Assembly (NCBI GenBank): GCA_907165065.1
Contig: OU015524.1
Coordinates: 42,413,295 to 42,477,294 of the forward strand
DNA: 64,000 bases
From: Caprimulgus europaeus
Taxonomy: Eukaryota > Chordata > Aves > Caprimulgiformes > Caprimulgidae
Reading direction: 5' to 3'
In this document: positions 39,197-52,600 of the stretch, in pieces
Numbering within the stretch: position 1 is the first letter of the stretch
Layout: every line of letters starts with the position of its first letter
The notes under the pieces: generated by a model
What the model saw: the letters and a program-made list of their open reading frames with translations, nothing else
The model's database searches: none
What the model was told of the DNA's origin: nothing
Position numbers and translations under genes: made by a program

Positions 39197-41743
39197 AGAA
39201 TGACCAAACCAATGCACAAAAACATTCACAAACTTAGAAATATAACTGCACTTTGAAATTTGATTCCATAAAATGCCATTTTTAGACAAGATGCATTTCT
39301 TTTCAGAAAAAGTCCCATATTAAATTTAATAGTAAAAGAGGTCTCTCCATTTGCTACAAAGAAACCAAGCTAAAAACAAGCTGTAATGTAGCTCCAAATA
39401 TGAATGAATTATTCATTTAAAGTTTAAACACCTTACAAGTTATACAGAAAAACAATAGATTTTTCAGACCTAAGAAATAAAGATATTTTTGCTCAGTAAA
39501 GTGATTGCTTCCAAAAGAAGTGAAGAAAGTGGAATTCAGAAACAGTTTCGAAATGTGAACTGATAATGCTTATTAAAGTGTTTAACCCAATTTAGCTAAA
39601 CTAATTTAGCCCAACTATCACCATCCCTTTTCTGTTAGTATGATATTTTCAAAATCTGGTGTTCTCCTCTGATGCTGAGGGAATCGACATGACCCTCCAA
39701 AGAAACACATGCTGGAAACTTGAACAGAAGAAAATAAAAGTAATAAAGTAATTTTTATAATGGGCTTGCCAGTGTTATTCTTGTAATGGGGTAAGTATTA
39801 ATAGCAAGTAGTTGCCAAACTATTCCATCAATACATATCTTTAATTTGACTGTTATTCTTGCAGTGTGAATTACTCAATGATCCTAGGACACAAAAATGC
39901 ATGTGAATACGCTATGCTAATAAATCATCAGCTATGCCATCAGGAGCCACATCTTGAAGGATACTGAAGAAAAGCAGGGGATTGTACCAGGCATTCTCAA
40001 GAACACAAGTCCAGGATGATAGCTGAGGTCAGTTACTTGTGTTTGGCTTGTTACTGGTGCATGATTTGGTAGCTCAACCTTGCCTGCATTAAGGTGCATC
40101 ACAATCCCATTGCAAATGTAAAATACTCTTAAGGACATGCAGGGAAATTTTTTAACTGGCTCAAGAACTCTGTTGGAAACGCTTTCAAATTATCATATGC
40201 CTCTTGTAATATTTTCTATGCTCTTCCTTATATAATGCAACAGTAACATTGCATGGACACAGGCATGAGAAAGAAAAAAAATTATTTACTCGTATTTACA
40301 GTCAACTTTGCTTTAAGGATTTGGTAATTTTATGGCTCCCTCAGTATTTATATCTCCAAATGACTTCAAATGAGCTCATCCTAGAAACTGTCAGCCTTTA
40401 AAAAATAAAACAAAGATAAGCTGCATGAGTTTCCTTTTGTTTGCTTTTTTTTCCCCCTAGCTCACAAAGAATAAGCAGAATAAATATTGCTTTACAAAAT
40501 GGAGAAAAAGCAGCATCAACAAGCAAGCATAGGAAAGTGATGTGAAATTTACACTGTATTCCTTAAAGACAAGAATGTTCAGGAGTTTTATATAGTGAGA
40601 GGGACAGTAAATTTAATATCCAAACTTACTGAATGATAATAAATTCATTAAATAGATTTTTCTGGCCTTACAGGCAACTAGCACTGCAACCGCTTCCATC
40701 TCAGCACATTTTCATTGTTAAAAAGATTCACTTAAAACAGAGTGGCACGAATGAATTCATCAAGATCACTGCTATTATAATGAATCATTAATATCCTAGT
40801 GAAAAATTTATTATTATGAATAATACATTCAAAATGATGAGACAGAAAATGAAGCATTACTCTGCAATGTATCAGAGAGAATCAAAGTGATGTTATGGTA
40901 ACTGGCAAGACAAAAAATATCTTTTTTTTCTTCTAAATATTTCTAGATGTCTTTCCAGATGCTTTACCTTTATATTATCTTCTCATCAAACATTTATATT
41001 TTAGCTGAAGAAAAAACAAATATGTTAACCTTCCATTTATATAAATAAAATGTCCAAGTATGCCCATTACTTTGGTAACAAAATCAGTTCTGCCCTCAGA
41101 AGGCACATTTTTGTCTTCAAAACATCTATCTGAGTATATGTGATAGTGAAACAAAACTCTTACTTTGCAACAAATAGCAAAGTTAATTTTTCAAACTACT
41201 GTATCTACTGATACAGCCATATATAAGAGTTATAGTAGGCTTAGATAACAAACTGATTATATGAGATAATTTTGATACTTACACTATTACACTGCTGAGA
41301 GAAATAGAAGGGATTAAAGTAATAATCATGTCAACATAAATGTCACAGAATAAAAACTTATCACAAACAGAATAATCACTCTCCTGTGGACTTAAACTCA
41401 GAGTAAATCAAATGTGTCTTTGAATTGCAGTACACAAAAATTGCACTGCTGCTTACAACAGCTCAATTTAACAACCAAGATATCAAGCACATTACTGAGA
41501 TGAACTTTTGTAGCTAACTAGTTTTAAAGTGAGCCCAAAACGGAAAGCACAGCATTAGAGTCCAGCCAAAGGGTCATGACAAAGGAACAACTAAACTTCA
41601 AAGGGTGATTAAATATTCCTTATAATATTGATAGATGCGATTTGTCCGTTCTCCTAGACAGATTTGTGTATAGCACATCAAAGCAAGCAATACCACAACT
41701 ATATCGTTGCTTCATACGTGACACTTAAAACACTCTGCAGTAC

Positions 41744-41863
41744 CTTAGAATTTGATGTGGATTCCAAAAAGCAAAGCCGGTTGCCAAATCCTTCGGCAGC
41801 AAGACACAGTTTCTGTTGCTCCTTGTGAACAGTTGCAGTGCACTGCAGAACCACTTCATCATC
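41744..41863 (-). CDS. RYR2: RYR2 exon 2 (120 bp, 40 codons)
   Basis: On the minus strand this exon opens GAT GAT GAA after a ...GGTAG acceptor and closes TCT AAG before GTACTG. It is open throughout and starts and ends in phase 0. The 40-residue product begins [17 protein letters not shown] and ends LESTSNSK, matching human RYR2 residues 17-56 as recalled, with one evident change (Ile28 to Val). It encodes early beta-strands of the N-terminal beta-trefoil (the inositol-trisphosphate-receptor-like N-terminal domain) in the cytosolic assembly that contacts neighbouring subunits. The 120-bp length equals the known human exon 2. The acceptor tract is T-rich but interrupted by Gs. The donor has T at +5 and G at +6, so it is weak by consensus. 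A plus-strand open frame covers the same bases but encodes nothing recognisable. Confidence 0.96.
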
Positions 41864-44800
41864 CTACCAAAAAAAACCAAAAACAGAACAGTGGTTATGC
41901 TTCTGACCCAAGAAGATCTGAGGAAGCATTTACAAAAATCATTGCTAAACTCAGACACAAGTTATCTCCAAACACAAGCAGAATCTCAGCATATTTTTTA
42001 TTCTCAGAGTTCTGAATGTGGGCAAAGCAATTCAAATAATTATATTAACTACATATGTGCTTCTCCCGTTAGCCTATCCTTGTAACAAAAGTCAATATGT
42101 ATGAAATACAAATTTTAAGGGACTGAATCCTTGTAGCCATATAGTTAAAGGAGATCTTATCAACGAACCTGAAAGAACAGAAGCAGACTCTTATTCAAAT
42201 CCCAGTTCTTTCAACTAATATAAACATGAGCTGGAGAATACCTTTGCAAAAATATGGTTTAAGTTAAAAAGAAATAAAAAATTGTTGTAGTAAGTGTATT
42301 TTCTAGCAAAGGTTTTCTGTTTCAAAATAGAAAAAATAGAATTACCCTTTGCATTCTGCCCATTCATTTATGAAGCAAAATTACAGTTTCCGATAAAAAA
42401 ATTCAATGAGTGGTTATGAAAAGGTCATATTTAACACTGTAAATAAAATGGAATTCAATAATAAAACTATAGGATGAAGCATGCAACTGGAAGCAGAACA
42501 GATGAGACTACCAGAAATGTATGCAGTAAGGCAGGCATGTTTACCAAAAAAAGTTGTTCTTACAGGCAGCTTTTTACACAGGGACCTTCAGAAAAGTTCT
42601 TCAAATTAAACCAATGCTTGAATTTAAATTGAGTTGAGTAATTTGAAGCCACTTACAAACACCCATCCTAAATTAAACTGGCCTTTTATTTGGTTTAAGT
42701 TACTTTATTCTAGCAATTAAACTAAGCTAAATTAATTTGCATTTAATTCTGAAAAGAACAGGAGATTAGAGTTTTATCAAGACACTTTAAAAATTAATTA
42801 CTGTTACTTTTTTTTCAATTGTCCCCATGCAGCAAACCCGAGCCCTAAGTGTAGGTAAACCAGTCCTCCTTGTGTACCAGTGACAGTGCCCAAGGTGCAT
42901 GGCACTTATGATCCACAGTTAATTGTAGAGGTAAAAAATAGTAACTGCTTCCAGTCAGACATTAGATCCAGAAACTGTAATATTTGCATGTTATGTGTGC
43001 AGTTCACAATGTACAATTGTAATTAATAAAGAAAAATTCCTGAAGGCCAAAATCAAGGAAGACCAAATATGCAGAGCTAAGAGCTTTGCTGTGTAGTCTT
43101 TGTAAAAGCAGCATCTCTTAAAACACATTGTTTTTTGTGGGGGTTGCAGGCAGAGGGTGGTGTTTGGGTTTGGTTTTTTTAAGTGCAAAATTAGTATTTC
43201 CTAATCTTAATTATACTTGATTCAAATAAAAGTTTATTTGCAGGTTAAAAAAAGTAGTTACATTGCAGCTATATAAACACATTCTCCTTCCTCCTTCTCT
43301 TCCTATCCCTTCTTCCTAAAGAACCACATCAGCCCAATAACCCTGTCACTGTCACATATTGTGCTAGAGTTGTCTCAAAATAGGGTCACTAGAGAAGTTG
43401 CCAACATTGTACCTTCACAGCCAGGGGGGAACAACATAGTAAGGCTACTTTCTACTGAAATAAACCAGCAATTTAACTTTTTCCTACACCATTTCTACCA
43501 TTGCATGCTGGGCTTTTAGAGAAAGTCTGAAAAGTGTTCTACATAGCCCATCTACAAAAAAAAAAAAAACCTCTGTGCTGACAGCAGCAAAAATCTAAGT
43601 TGGTTTTGGGCAAATCCCCAACATAATTTTATTTAATGATCTAATGCATCATATCCTTCCTTGCAATCTAATTGTGCACAATCACCAAGCATACATGTAT
43701 AATGTAGATGCTGACTGAGGGAGGATGAAGAACAAGAATATAGCAACTGGTAGATTTCTGGACACAAACTTTCATTTCGCAAACATTTTCTCTTCTTTTG
43801 CTGTACAGTGTACAGAGCATGTGGGTTATTTTTTTAAATACATAGCTCACAAATAAAGTTTAATTTATTTTAAAAATGCTTACCAATTAACAACAGCAAC
43901 AACAACAAAAAAATCTACCACCCTCCCATGCCCTTCTGAAAAGTTAATTCCTGGGTTGGCAGGACATGCTCGCTGAAACAGCAAAGCAACATTAACAGTG
44001 CTGCATTGCTACATTGTGTTTGGTTTGTGCGTACATGGTTACTATAAATGTTCTCTTAATTCTGGACACAAACCCATGGTGTTGTGAAACTTACACTAGT
44101 CAAGGTAGAGTTGATGAAATTGGCACAGAAGCGGCAAGAAAGGTGAAATGTTGTTGTTAGATAAAGTGAAAGGTGATAGCAGATAATGAAGTCTTCTATA
44201 CACCCAACTCTAACTTATCTTGCATTTCTGTGCACATTAGAGAAGAAGCTAATATAAACTCTACTCCAAATTCAGTCTTTCAACATTTACTGACTACATG
44301 TTCAGAAGATTCCTATAGATACACAATTCAGTTGTGTTGCAGAATTATATTAAGACTCATAATTCCATTCCATTTCTTCAGAAAAGACTGGCAAGTGGGT
44401 AAGTATCTCAGCACTGTCTTTCTATATGTTTTCAAATCAGCAAATGCTATCCAGTTCCAGTATCAGGAGAGTAAAAAATACATCATTTTCTTATGTGATG
44501 TCACACCTCCAAAGAGACCTTCACCAAAGGTCACTTTGCTACTGTATGAAAAAAGCTACAGTGTGCATCACATGTATCTATTAAAGAAAAATATTTTTCA
44601 AATATTCTTAAATCTTGAATTACAAGATATCTCAAACTGGCTCATTTCCCTCCTATTACCTTCTGAGCATTTTCACATCCATACATTATGCAGATGAGGT
44701 TTTAGATCATCATTATTTTTTGTCAGTCACTGTCAGATTAGAACACATTAAAGTAATTTATGTTTCAAAGGGCTCTAACTGTAGCCTTCAAAAGTTAAGC

Positions 44801-45262
44801 AAATAGATCATTATGTATCTGGATACAGTCCTACCCACCTCTTTCCTAACTCTACCCATACAAGACTGAAAATTCAGGCATAGACAAAACACAAAGGTGC
44901 TAAGAAGAATGACAGTGTCTTAAAAATATCTCTGTCAAATGTTGAGTTACTTGATATCACAGTAAACTAAATAAGGGATTAAAATTAAAAAGATTCCAAG
45001 AAAGCAGCTTCAAGCACAGGTGTTTAATGCTAAAATGTAATCATGTGTAGGAACTTTTGATCCACTTGAAATTAAACTCCTGGACAAACTGTATTTTAAG
45101 ACAGGTAGAAATATTTGCCTATGCATTGCCAATATTAAGTGCATAGCCAAAAGAAGAAAACCTAGTCTTCCACAACACAATTATAGATGTTCATATTTGA
45201 TCAAGGTAACATACGTGTTAGTAAACCATGTGTCTGACATATTCAATTAAACAAGTTTAGCA

Positions 45263-45296
45263 TACCCAATCCCTAACATTCTGTGATTCTGTGATA
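45263..45296 (+). mobile_element. CR1 3' tail remnant
   Basis: CCCAATCCCTAACATTCTG followed by a second ATTCTGTG octamer matches the terminal part of CR1 (CAACCCCTACCATTCT plus octamer repeats). Only about 34 bp are recognisable, so this is a probable but short remnant. Confidence 0.55.
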
Positions 45297-46633
45297 TACT
45301 TGATCTAACTAAGATCTGATTAAAAAAAACCAAAAAACCCAGTATTTGTATTCTGCCATACTTTAAGTATTTAATTTAAACTTCATATTCAAAAAAACTG
45401 CAACAGACACAGATTATAGAGAATATAGTATAGTCTAGAAAAAAACTCCAGTACAGTTTGGAAGAAAGGGCAACAGCATAGCCCTAAAATCCCTGCAGAC
45501 ATTTCCACTGCCAGGTACTTCTGTTACTCTTACCTTGCTGAATAATCATCACTTTGATATATGTCTGCTAGTTTCCTCCACGGAAATTTGAAAATTTTAG
45601 TATTAATTCCATCCCTATTAGTTATCACCATAGCAGCCTTCATTAGTAAGCTCAAAGATGCTTTGTAGTCTGTTTTTCCAGGTTTTGGATACAGAAAAAA
45701 AGGTATCAAGAGAGTAAGAGAAAGTAGGTTCCAATAACCACACAAATTCTGCACACACAGTGGTGTTGCAGCTTATTATCAAATGCACAAGGCAGTCAGA
45801 GTAACAACAATGGAGCACAGTCTCAGATGTATCTGCATTTACTGCAGCTAAGAGTGAATCCAGTGTCAGAAGCTGTTCATTTAGATACTGTAATGAATGG
45901 TTCTTCCCATCCTTTCTCATGCATCCTTCAGTTCATAGTCTAATCTGCTTCAGAACACTCCTGGGAATTTGGAAGTATGGTTATTTCCACCCCACAGATG
46001 TGGAGGTAAGGAGCAAAGATGATACTGCCTACCAGCAATAACAGAGTATGCCTACAAGACAGCAGAAGTGGTGCTCAGACTGCTAAAATGATAACCTGAG
46101 TCAGAAAGCTATTCTCCTTCCCAAATTTGCAAATGAATTTGCCAAAGTCAATGTGCAGCTAAGGCTAATGTAACCAGCCATATAAAGTGCTTTAAGATTA
46201 TGACCGAGTACTGTTTTGGAGTAATCAATTAATCCAAATAAATCCTTATCTGTCAGCCAGTATACTAGTTCATATTTTTAAAAATACCATATCTTCCAGC
46301 AAGACATTTTGCTTTGTGTTATGTCAGATACCTGCACTGTCTCAAACAACAGAAGCTTTTAATGAGCACATAACTGCATTTATCATTCTGATTCTTCAAG
46401 AAGCATTCTGGAAAAAAAAAACAAAACAGGTAGATGTTATCTATGCCACAAAGCCCTATTTATTTTTAAACATCCAATTTTGAAAAGCAAGGACAGTTAT
46501 TGAATAAAGAGCAGCACACAGGAGACTCTTAATTACATCTATTCATTATGGGCTACTTAATTATTTTTATGAAATCTTTATTCTCACAGAAATTAACCAA
46601 ATAACTAAATGATTAAGGATGCAGTAACACAAA

Positions 46634-46663
46634 AGAAAAAAAAAAAAAAAAGAAAAGAAAAAG
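46634..46663. repeat. A-rich tract
   Basis: A long A run followed by GAAAAGAAAAAG. Confidence 0.9.
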
Positions 46664-47083
46664 ATCACAAAAAACTCACACCAAACACCTTTAACAGCAC
46701 CATAACCATTTCTATGGCTAAAAATTACTTCTAAAACTAAAAAGCTGCCAGTAATAGCCACAAACTGTCAAACTGCATGCTCAGAACTGCATTCCAGAAG
46801 ACCAGATTAATGAGGGAAGAGCATGGGTCTGCTGTCAAGGTACAGTATTAAAACAGCAAGTTCTCAAAGCTCCTGAATAGTGCTTACTTTCATCTACCAC
46901 AATTATTTGATTTTTTTTGTTAAATCCACTCAAATCTAAGACAATATGAAATACATACTACCCAGTCAAGAAAAAGGTTAGTTTCTCATGTAAAGATGTA
47001 GGCATGTTATGTGCCAATATGAATGGTTGGACAAAGTATATTTTTCCAAAATCAGCAATTTCAAGTCATGACTGAACAAAAAT

Positions 47084-47107
47084 ACACACACACACACACA
47101 TATATAT
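47084..47107. repeat. (CA)n(TA)n microsatellite
   Basis: An uninterrupted run of about nine CA units followed by about four TA units. Confidence 0.93.
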
Positions 47108-48629
47108 TTCCTTGTAATAGACAGTGTTACTCTGTTCTATTAAACCCTGAAAACTGATACCTCCTGTGTGAAGTCAATTTTGACTAACCCTTAACCTTCT
47201 CAATATGTTAATTCTATTAAAGGACTAAAACTGTCTGGCTGAATTGCCACAGGGAGGCATCATCTACAGTGCTATAGCTGTTAGCACCTCTTCAATATGG
47301 ACACAGCTGTGAGTTTGAGGGTGGAATACCTGTAGCATTTTTCTGGAAATCTGCTAGTTGGTGGTTTGTTTGGGGTTTTTTCATATTCTTCATGGATTTT
47401 TTTTTTTTTAATTATTATTATTCTGCACTTTGTAGTATCTTGAACTTTTAATAATTACACATACATTTAAAACTTCTTTAACTTAGTAGGGAGTTAAAGG
47501 CTAGAACAAGATTGAATAATTTCTTTATTTGCATTATTTGAGAATGCAAATACAATTTCTTACTGTACGTCTTTCCTTGTTTTATACTCTATGTCATTAC
47601 TACCTCCAAGAAAAGCAAAATACTGGAGCTTCCAGTACTGCTAAAAATCACGTCAGGAAAAGTTCAGGATAAATAAAATAGCAATATACTAGAAGTAATA
47701 CAATTATTTAGAAACGCTGTATGTACTTCAGCCCAAGATGCTTCAACTCATTATGTGTTAACCTTGACATCTGCATTTTGTTTCCATTTCAGGACAAAAA
47801 CAGGCAACATTTTTCAGGTATTTTCCTTGATTTTATATTTTATACTTTATATTTTACTCTTTTGCAGAGAATGCAGCAAATAAAACATGAACCATTACTA
47901 ATTTAAATAATTTGTTGTACTCTTCTTAATCTGACCCACTATACATAATTACCTCCCCTAAAGATGTAATGCTGACTCTGTGCTTCTACTGCTCTGTGAC
48001 AGTAGAAACACGGTACATCTTTAAAATTGTGAAACTGCATACAGAACAGAGGATGTCACATTTGCAAAATTAAGCATTCAAATGTTAAAACTGCTAAGTT
48101 ATGCTTGTACATTCAAACTCACTTCTACGGCTGTTTTATACGGCAAATACTGCAGTTAGTGGAATGTTTCCATCAGCTTCCATATGCTATAAATCAGGAT
48201 CTCAGCACAGAATTTAATAGCTTCCTTGAACTCCACATATGCGCAGTTCTGCTTCACCGCATCCCATTTACTGTTCAGCTGTGCAACCTAAATGTGCAGT
48301 GAGTACAGGTGCCACACATATTTTAAAAGTAGATTTACAAATAGAAATTCAGTCTGTACATACTGTTTTCTGCTTAAGGAAACTATAGAATACTTCTTGA
48401 CTTACAAACTTTACTTCAGCCTCCCTTTGCCTTGCTGGGATAAGCACTAGATTAAAGCATAGAATAAATGTTTATAAGTCCCATGGGTCATCAAGTACCA
48501 GACCTCCATAACTACTGGCAGCCATATGCTAATAGGATCCACAAATCTATCCCCTAAGATGACCCTAGTGATCTATCCTGCTGGAATAAAAAAAGAAGGA
48601 AATAAAAAACAAATATAGTAAATGTTACT

Positions 48630-48643
48630 TTTTTTTTTTTTTT
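48630..48643. repeat. Poly-T tract
   Basis: About T14, uninterrupted. Confidence 0.88.
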
Positions 48644-49602
48644 AATAACACACACCAACCAGGCACCTAAGACAACTTTCAGTGTCAATGCAAGCTCTAA
48701 TACTAATTGCCTCAAACCCTCTCTTTCTCTCTGTGCTTTGAAAGAACATAAAAAGTGAAAAAGTAGAAATCAAGTAACAAATTAAGATGGTGGTTTTCCT
48801 TCTCCAAATCCCTGCTGACAACAAATAGAAACCTTGACATATAGACATACAGGATTCATTAAACACCATGTACATAACATGCAAGAACTATGAATAGCAG
48901 CAATTAAATATCTTCCATATTTTCAACAATCCTATGGAAGATACCAACAGAACAAATGCTCAGAGTGTAGCATTACTTACTTTAACTGTGAATTCTATTA
49001 TTCTCTGATAATCCAGTTTTTTCAACAAACTATCAAGCTCTATTTTGATATAGCACCCTACCAGGGAGGAGACTCTAGAGCTTCTGTCATCTGAACACAA
49101 AGGAAGCCTGTGACAGAGGTAAGAAAAAGGCCCAAGCTTCCGATTACTGTATCTGAGCTTGAACCACAACTCCTTGGTAATCTTCTTGGTAACTGATGAC
49201 CAAGTGTCAAAATACTAAAAATAATAATAGTAATTGTCTTGGCCAGGAGGAATTAGTGATCTGTCTCTCTTAAGGGAGAGCAACCCTTCGGAACTGAAGA
49301 CAACCTTAGTCCAGTGCACTTCCCTCAGGTAGGAACACAGGATAAAAAGCAATGAAGAGATAATGCAGAGAAATATCTACTGGTTATGGTGAATCAAATG
49401 CTGATCATGAGTTAAAACCACCAGGCAGCTGTATAGAAGCCAAAAAGCTGGGTGATTCAGGAAGGAAGTGCACATGGCTATCTGAGCAGTGGTTTTCTAA
49501 CTTTACACTCAAGGCTTGTAAGTCTTCAGCTGAAGTGAAGTGGCCATTTTAACCCTTCATATCAGAAAGAGAAAGGACATAGAGCAACAAGATTATGATA
49601 CC

Positions 49603-49650
49603 CCCCTCCCTTCCCCTGCCCCCCCCCCAAAAAAAAAAGAAAAAAAAAAG
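49603..49650. repeat. C-rich to A-rich composite tract
   Basis: CCCCTCCC...C10 followed by A10 G A10 G. It has the same arrangement as the tract that precedes the VNTR at 11923. Confidence 0.88.
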
Positions 49651-52600
49651 AGGAAATAAATAAAAAACCTAGCAAAGATCTAGAAAAACGGTTGGGAGAC
49701 ATTTTGCTTAGATTGTGATGAAACATGGCAACACCACCAAGCATGTAGAACATTGACAGGAAAACATATCACAGAAGACAAGTAATACTCTTAATACATT
49801 AAGAGAATTAATATTAGACAGTTGGGAAGAACTTTTCTGAGCACAGCAGAGCATTTTCACAGACCATTTTAGAAACTTCATCATTACAAGACCATAAAAA
49901 CTACTCAAAAACCTCAGTCAGAAGGATATATGAAAAGCTGAACTTGCCTTAGGATGAGAAGGAAGAGAGATTACTTTTCTGGTCACATGATTCTAAATAC
50001 TCTGGACATATTTTACTGTACATGTTTTAGTTTTATCCTGTAGGAGAAGTAATTTAATAAGAATTCATTATTTTTCCAATGGAATTCTCCTTTGAGACAG
50101 AAAACCCCATGCAGATCAGATGGAACTCCAAAGGACCAGGCTAGCAGGTAGTTCTCAATACAGTACTATAAAGCAGGTCATTAGGACAATAACCACATTA
50201 TCTCCTCCTCTTTCCCCAAAAAGCTCTTAGTCATCAAAATAATTTTGCAAGAATACAGCAAAGTCATAAAGACATATGGCAGTAAGGAAAAAAAAAAAAT
50301 AAACCTCCTCTTGAGTCATCTAGATTTATATTCAGCACGTATCAGAAAAATTCTTCACCAAAGAACAATGACACAAAGAGCCTGTCAGAAAGCAATCACT
50401 ATGTACAAGGCAAAAAACTTGTTCCATACCACTTGAATAGAGTGATGCTACACAGCAGTCCAGAGTTTATCTAGGACGTGTGCATTAACACTGAGCAGAG
50501 TGTCTCAGGCACAGCACACATCCCAGTCTACGGGTTCTGCAGCCCCCAAGGTGGAAACGAAGTATGCAATCACAAGGCAATGAACAAATCTGAATGTGTG
50601 GCTTCAGCACACCCAGGTCACAAAAACACCTTCTCTGCCTCATGAAGTGCTTTATGGAGAAACAAACGTACTGCTGAGTTTGATCTGACTGGGCACTGCG
50701 GTGGTATCGTAAGTGACTGTTTCCTTCAATTGCACATGCTAACCACCTCCTCAAATGTACTACTCACTAGTGATATCAAGCATGCACACAACACTGAAAA
50801 CAGATGTACTGTCTATGTGCAATCTCAAAGCTTCCTCTTCTGGCTCTTTATTCCACTGAGTCAGCATAAAACAAAGTCAAATTTGGTTTCAGCACTCAAT
50901 GGCCATGTGCACGCATGTACTAGTATGCTCTTGATTGAGTTCTACTAAAAATATGTCTGCAAATGAACCATATTTCCAATTGCAATGACTCACATTATTA
51001 TTTGTCACCAATTAGCTTCTGTGGTCCTACAATCCTAAAAAAAGCCAAGTTCAGCTGTCAGTGCCTAATAATAAATCTATCTAACTATAACCATAGTTAG
51101 TAATGGCTAACTCTGCACCTCACGCAGTTGACAAAGGAGTGGTGAAAAACATCTGCAATAAAGTCTGAATACCAAATTAAACAGAAAAAAGCTTGTGGGC
51201 TGATTTCAACTTCTTAACAGCCTCAGTATGTCAAATTTATCTCTGATTTAATTCCACTTATTTTAGGAATTTGATAAAAATTCTATTGAATTACACTCTC
51301 ACTCACTAGTTCCAGGCTATGTCTCTTCTGCAATCAAAGGTGTGATTACAGCATGGGACTTATCTATGTTATATTTGATCTCACTAGTGTGAATAACAGT
51401 ACCAATAAAGACAGAGGTGAGAGGATGCTAGAAAGGCATCCACAAGATTCTGTAGACAAACAGAAGATTATATGTATAATCTGAGTCAGGCAGTTAACAA
51501 GTTGCCTCTAAACAAAGGCTAAGTATCTTGTAACTCCACGGAGCTCAGTCCAAGCTAATAAATACAGACGCTCAGTAGTATCTGAAAATGCTGTTATCTG
51601 AAAATAATCACTGAAGGGTTTTAGTTTTACAACACTTTTCTGAGAAAAGAGTTCATTAATCTCAGCCAGAGAACAGAGGCACATGTTATAACAAATAATT
51701 TGTTCAAGGTCACAAAATACTTAGACTTAAACTGAACACATTCCTTTTTGTGTATTCTTCCTACCCCACTAACAGGTTCCACAGAGCAAGAAGGCTCTGA
51801 CAACACACCTGTCTCATGGACAAGGCCCTCTCATTCCAACTCAGACTGAGAAAACCTCTCCTCTGCATTGTCTCTTTCATGCAAGAATACGTGAGAAAAG
51901 TTCACCAGCCCTCAGTCTTGTATCTTGTAGACTCAAGAGTTTAGATCATTAACATGACCATCTGCTGGAGCTTGCACATCCAATCCTAGATCACTTTCTC
52001 TTCTCGTAATCTTTTTTCATCAGTATTTCCTGAATCATTCCACTTGAGTGCTCTGCCAGACTGATATTTCACAGCTGCCCAATCGATCATGCAACCTTTC
52101 CTCTCTAATTCCCAAAGACTCACCTGCCACTGTCATCATTATTTTTGGAGCAAAGTTAAAGATGAGAACAAATCTTCATTTGTCTCAGCCATGTAATGCT
52201 CTGTCAATATACTTCTCCCTGCTTTCATTCTGAAGCTGCTCTATCTTACGAGATTTACCTTTTCACTTAACACATTTCCTATGCCATGCTTTTTTGTCAC
52301 CATGAGAAGTCTACCACCTTTCTGAATTCTTCCTTCTTGGGCTAATTCCATTTTGAAAAATTCTCTCACACTGCTGTTCACAACTTCTGAGCATCTTTGA
52401 TTTATGATCTATTATTTTCTGCACATCATTAATGAAATTATTAAGATGAGATGTGGTATCTTCCCAGGGACAAAAAGGGCTATTACCAACATTCAATTTC
52501 TACCCAGCTTAAAATGCCACAAAGACGCCATCATACAATCATAACACTAAAACCCCAGTTTCTAGACACCTTCACTACATAAGCAAGCATAAAGATTTTC

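Larger units (their letters stand above)
23324..41743 (-). other. RYR2: RYR2 intron 2, complete (18,420 bp)
   Basis: Intron between exon 2 and exon 3, with donor GTACTG and acceptor CACCTAG on the minus strand. Recognised contents are an old CR1 (23601-23920), a poly-A (26311-26325), AT-rich octamer repeats (30689-30730), a poly-C tract (32713-32736), the solo LTR (36389-37543) and a pair of oppositely oriented CR1 fragments (38612-38752 and 38797-39196). The stretches 23930-30680, 32740-36380 and 39200-41740 hold no gene or element that I can support. Confidence 0.88.

Noticed and set aside
41752-42085. Frames on both strands overlapping exon 2
   Set aside because: Wrong frame or strand; only the minus-strand frame ending TSNSK at 41744 matches RYR2.
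44173-44697. 174-codon plus-strand frame
   Set aside because: AT-rich composition, no recognisable domain, no repeat of known coding type; consistent with chance inside a long intron.
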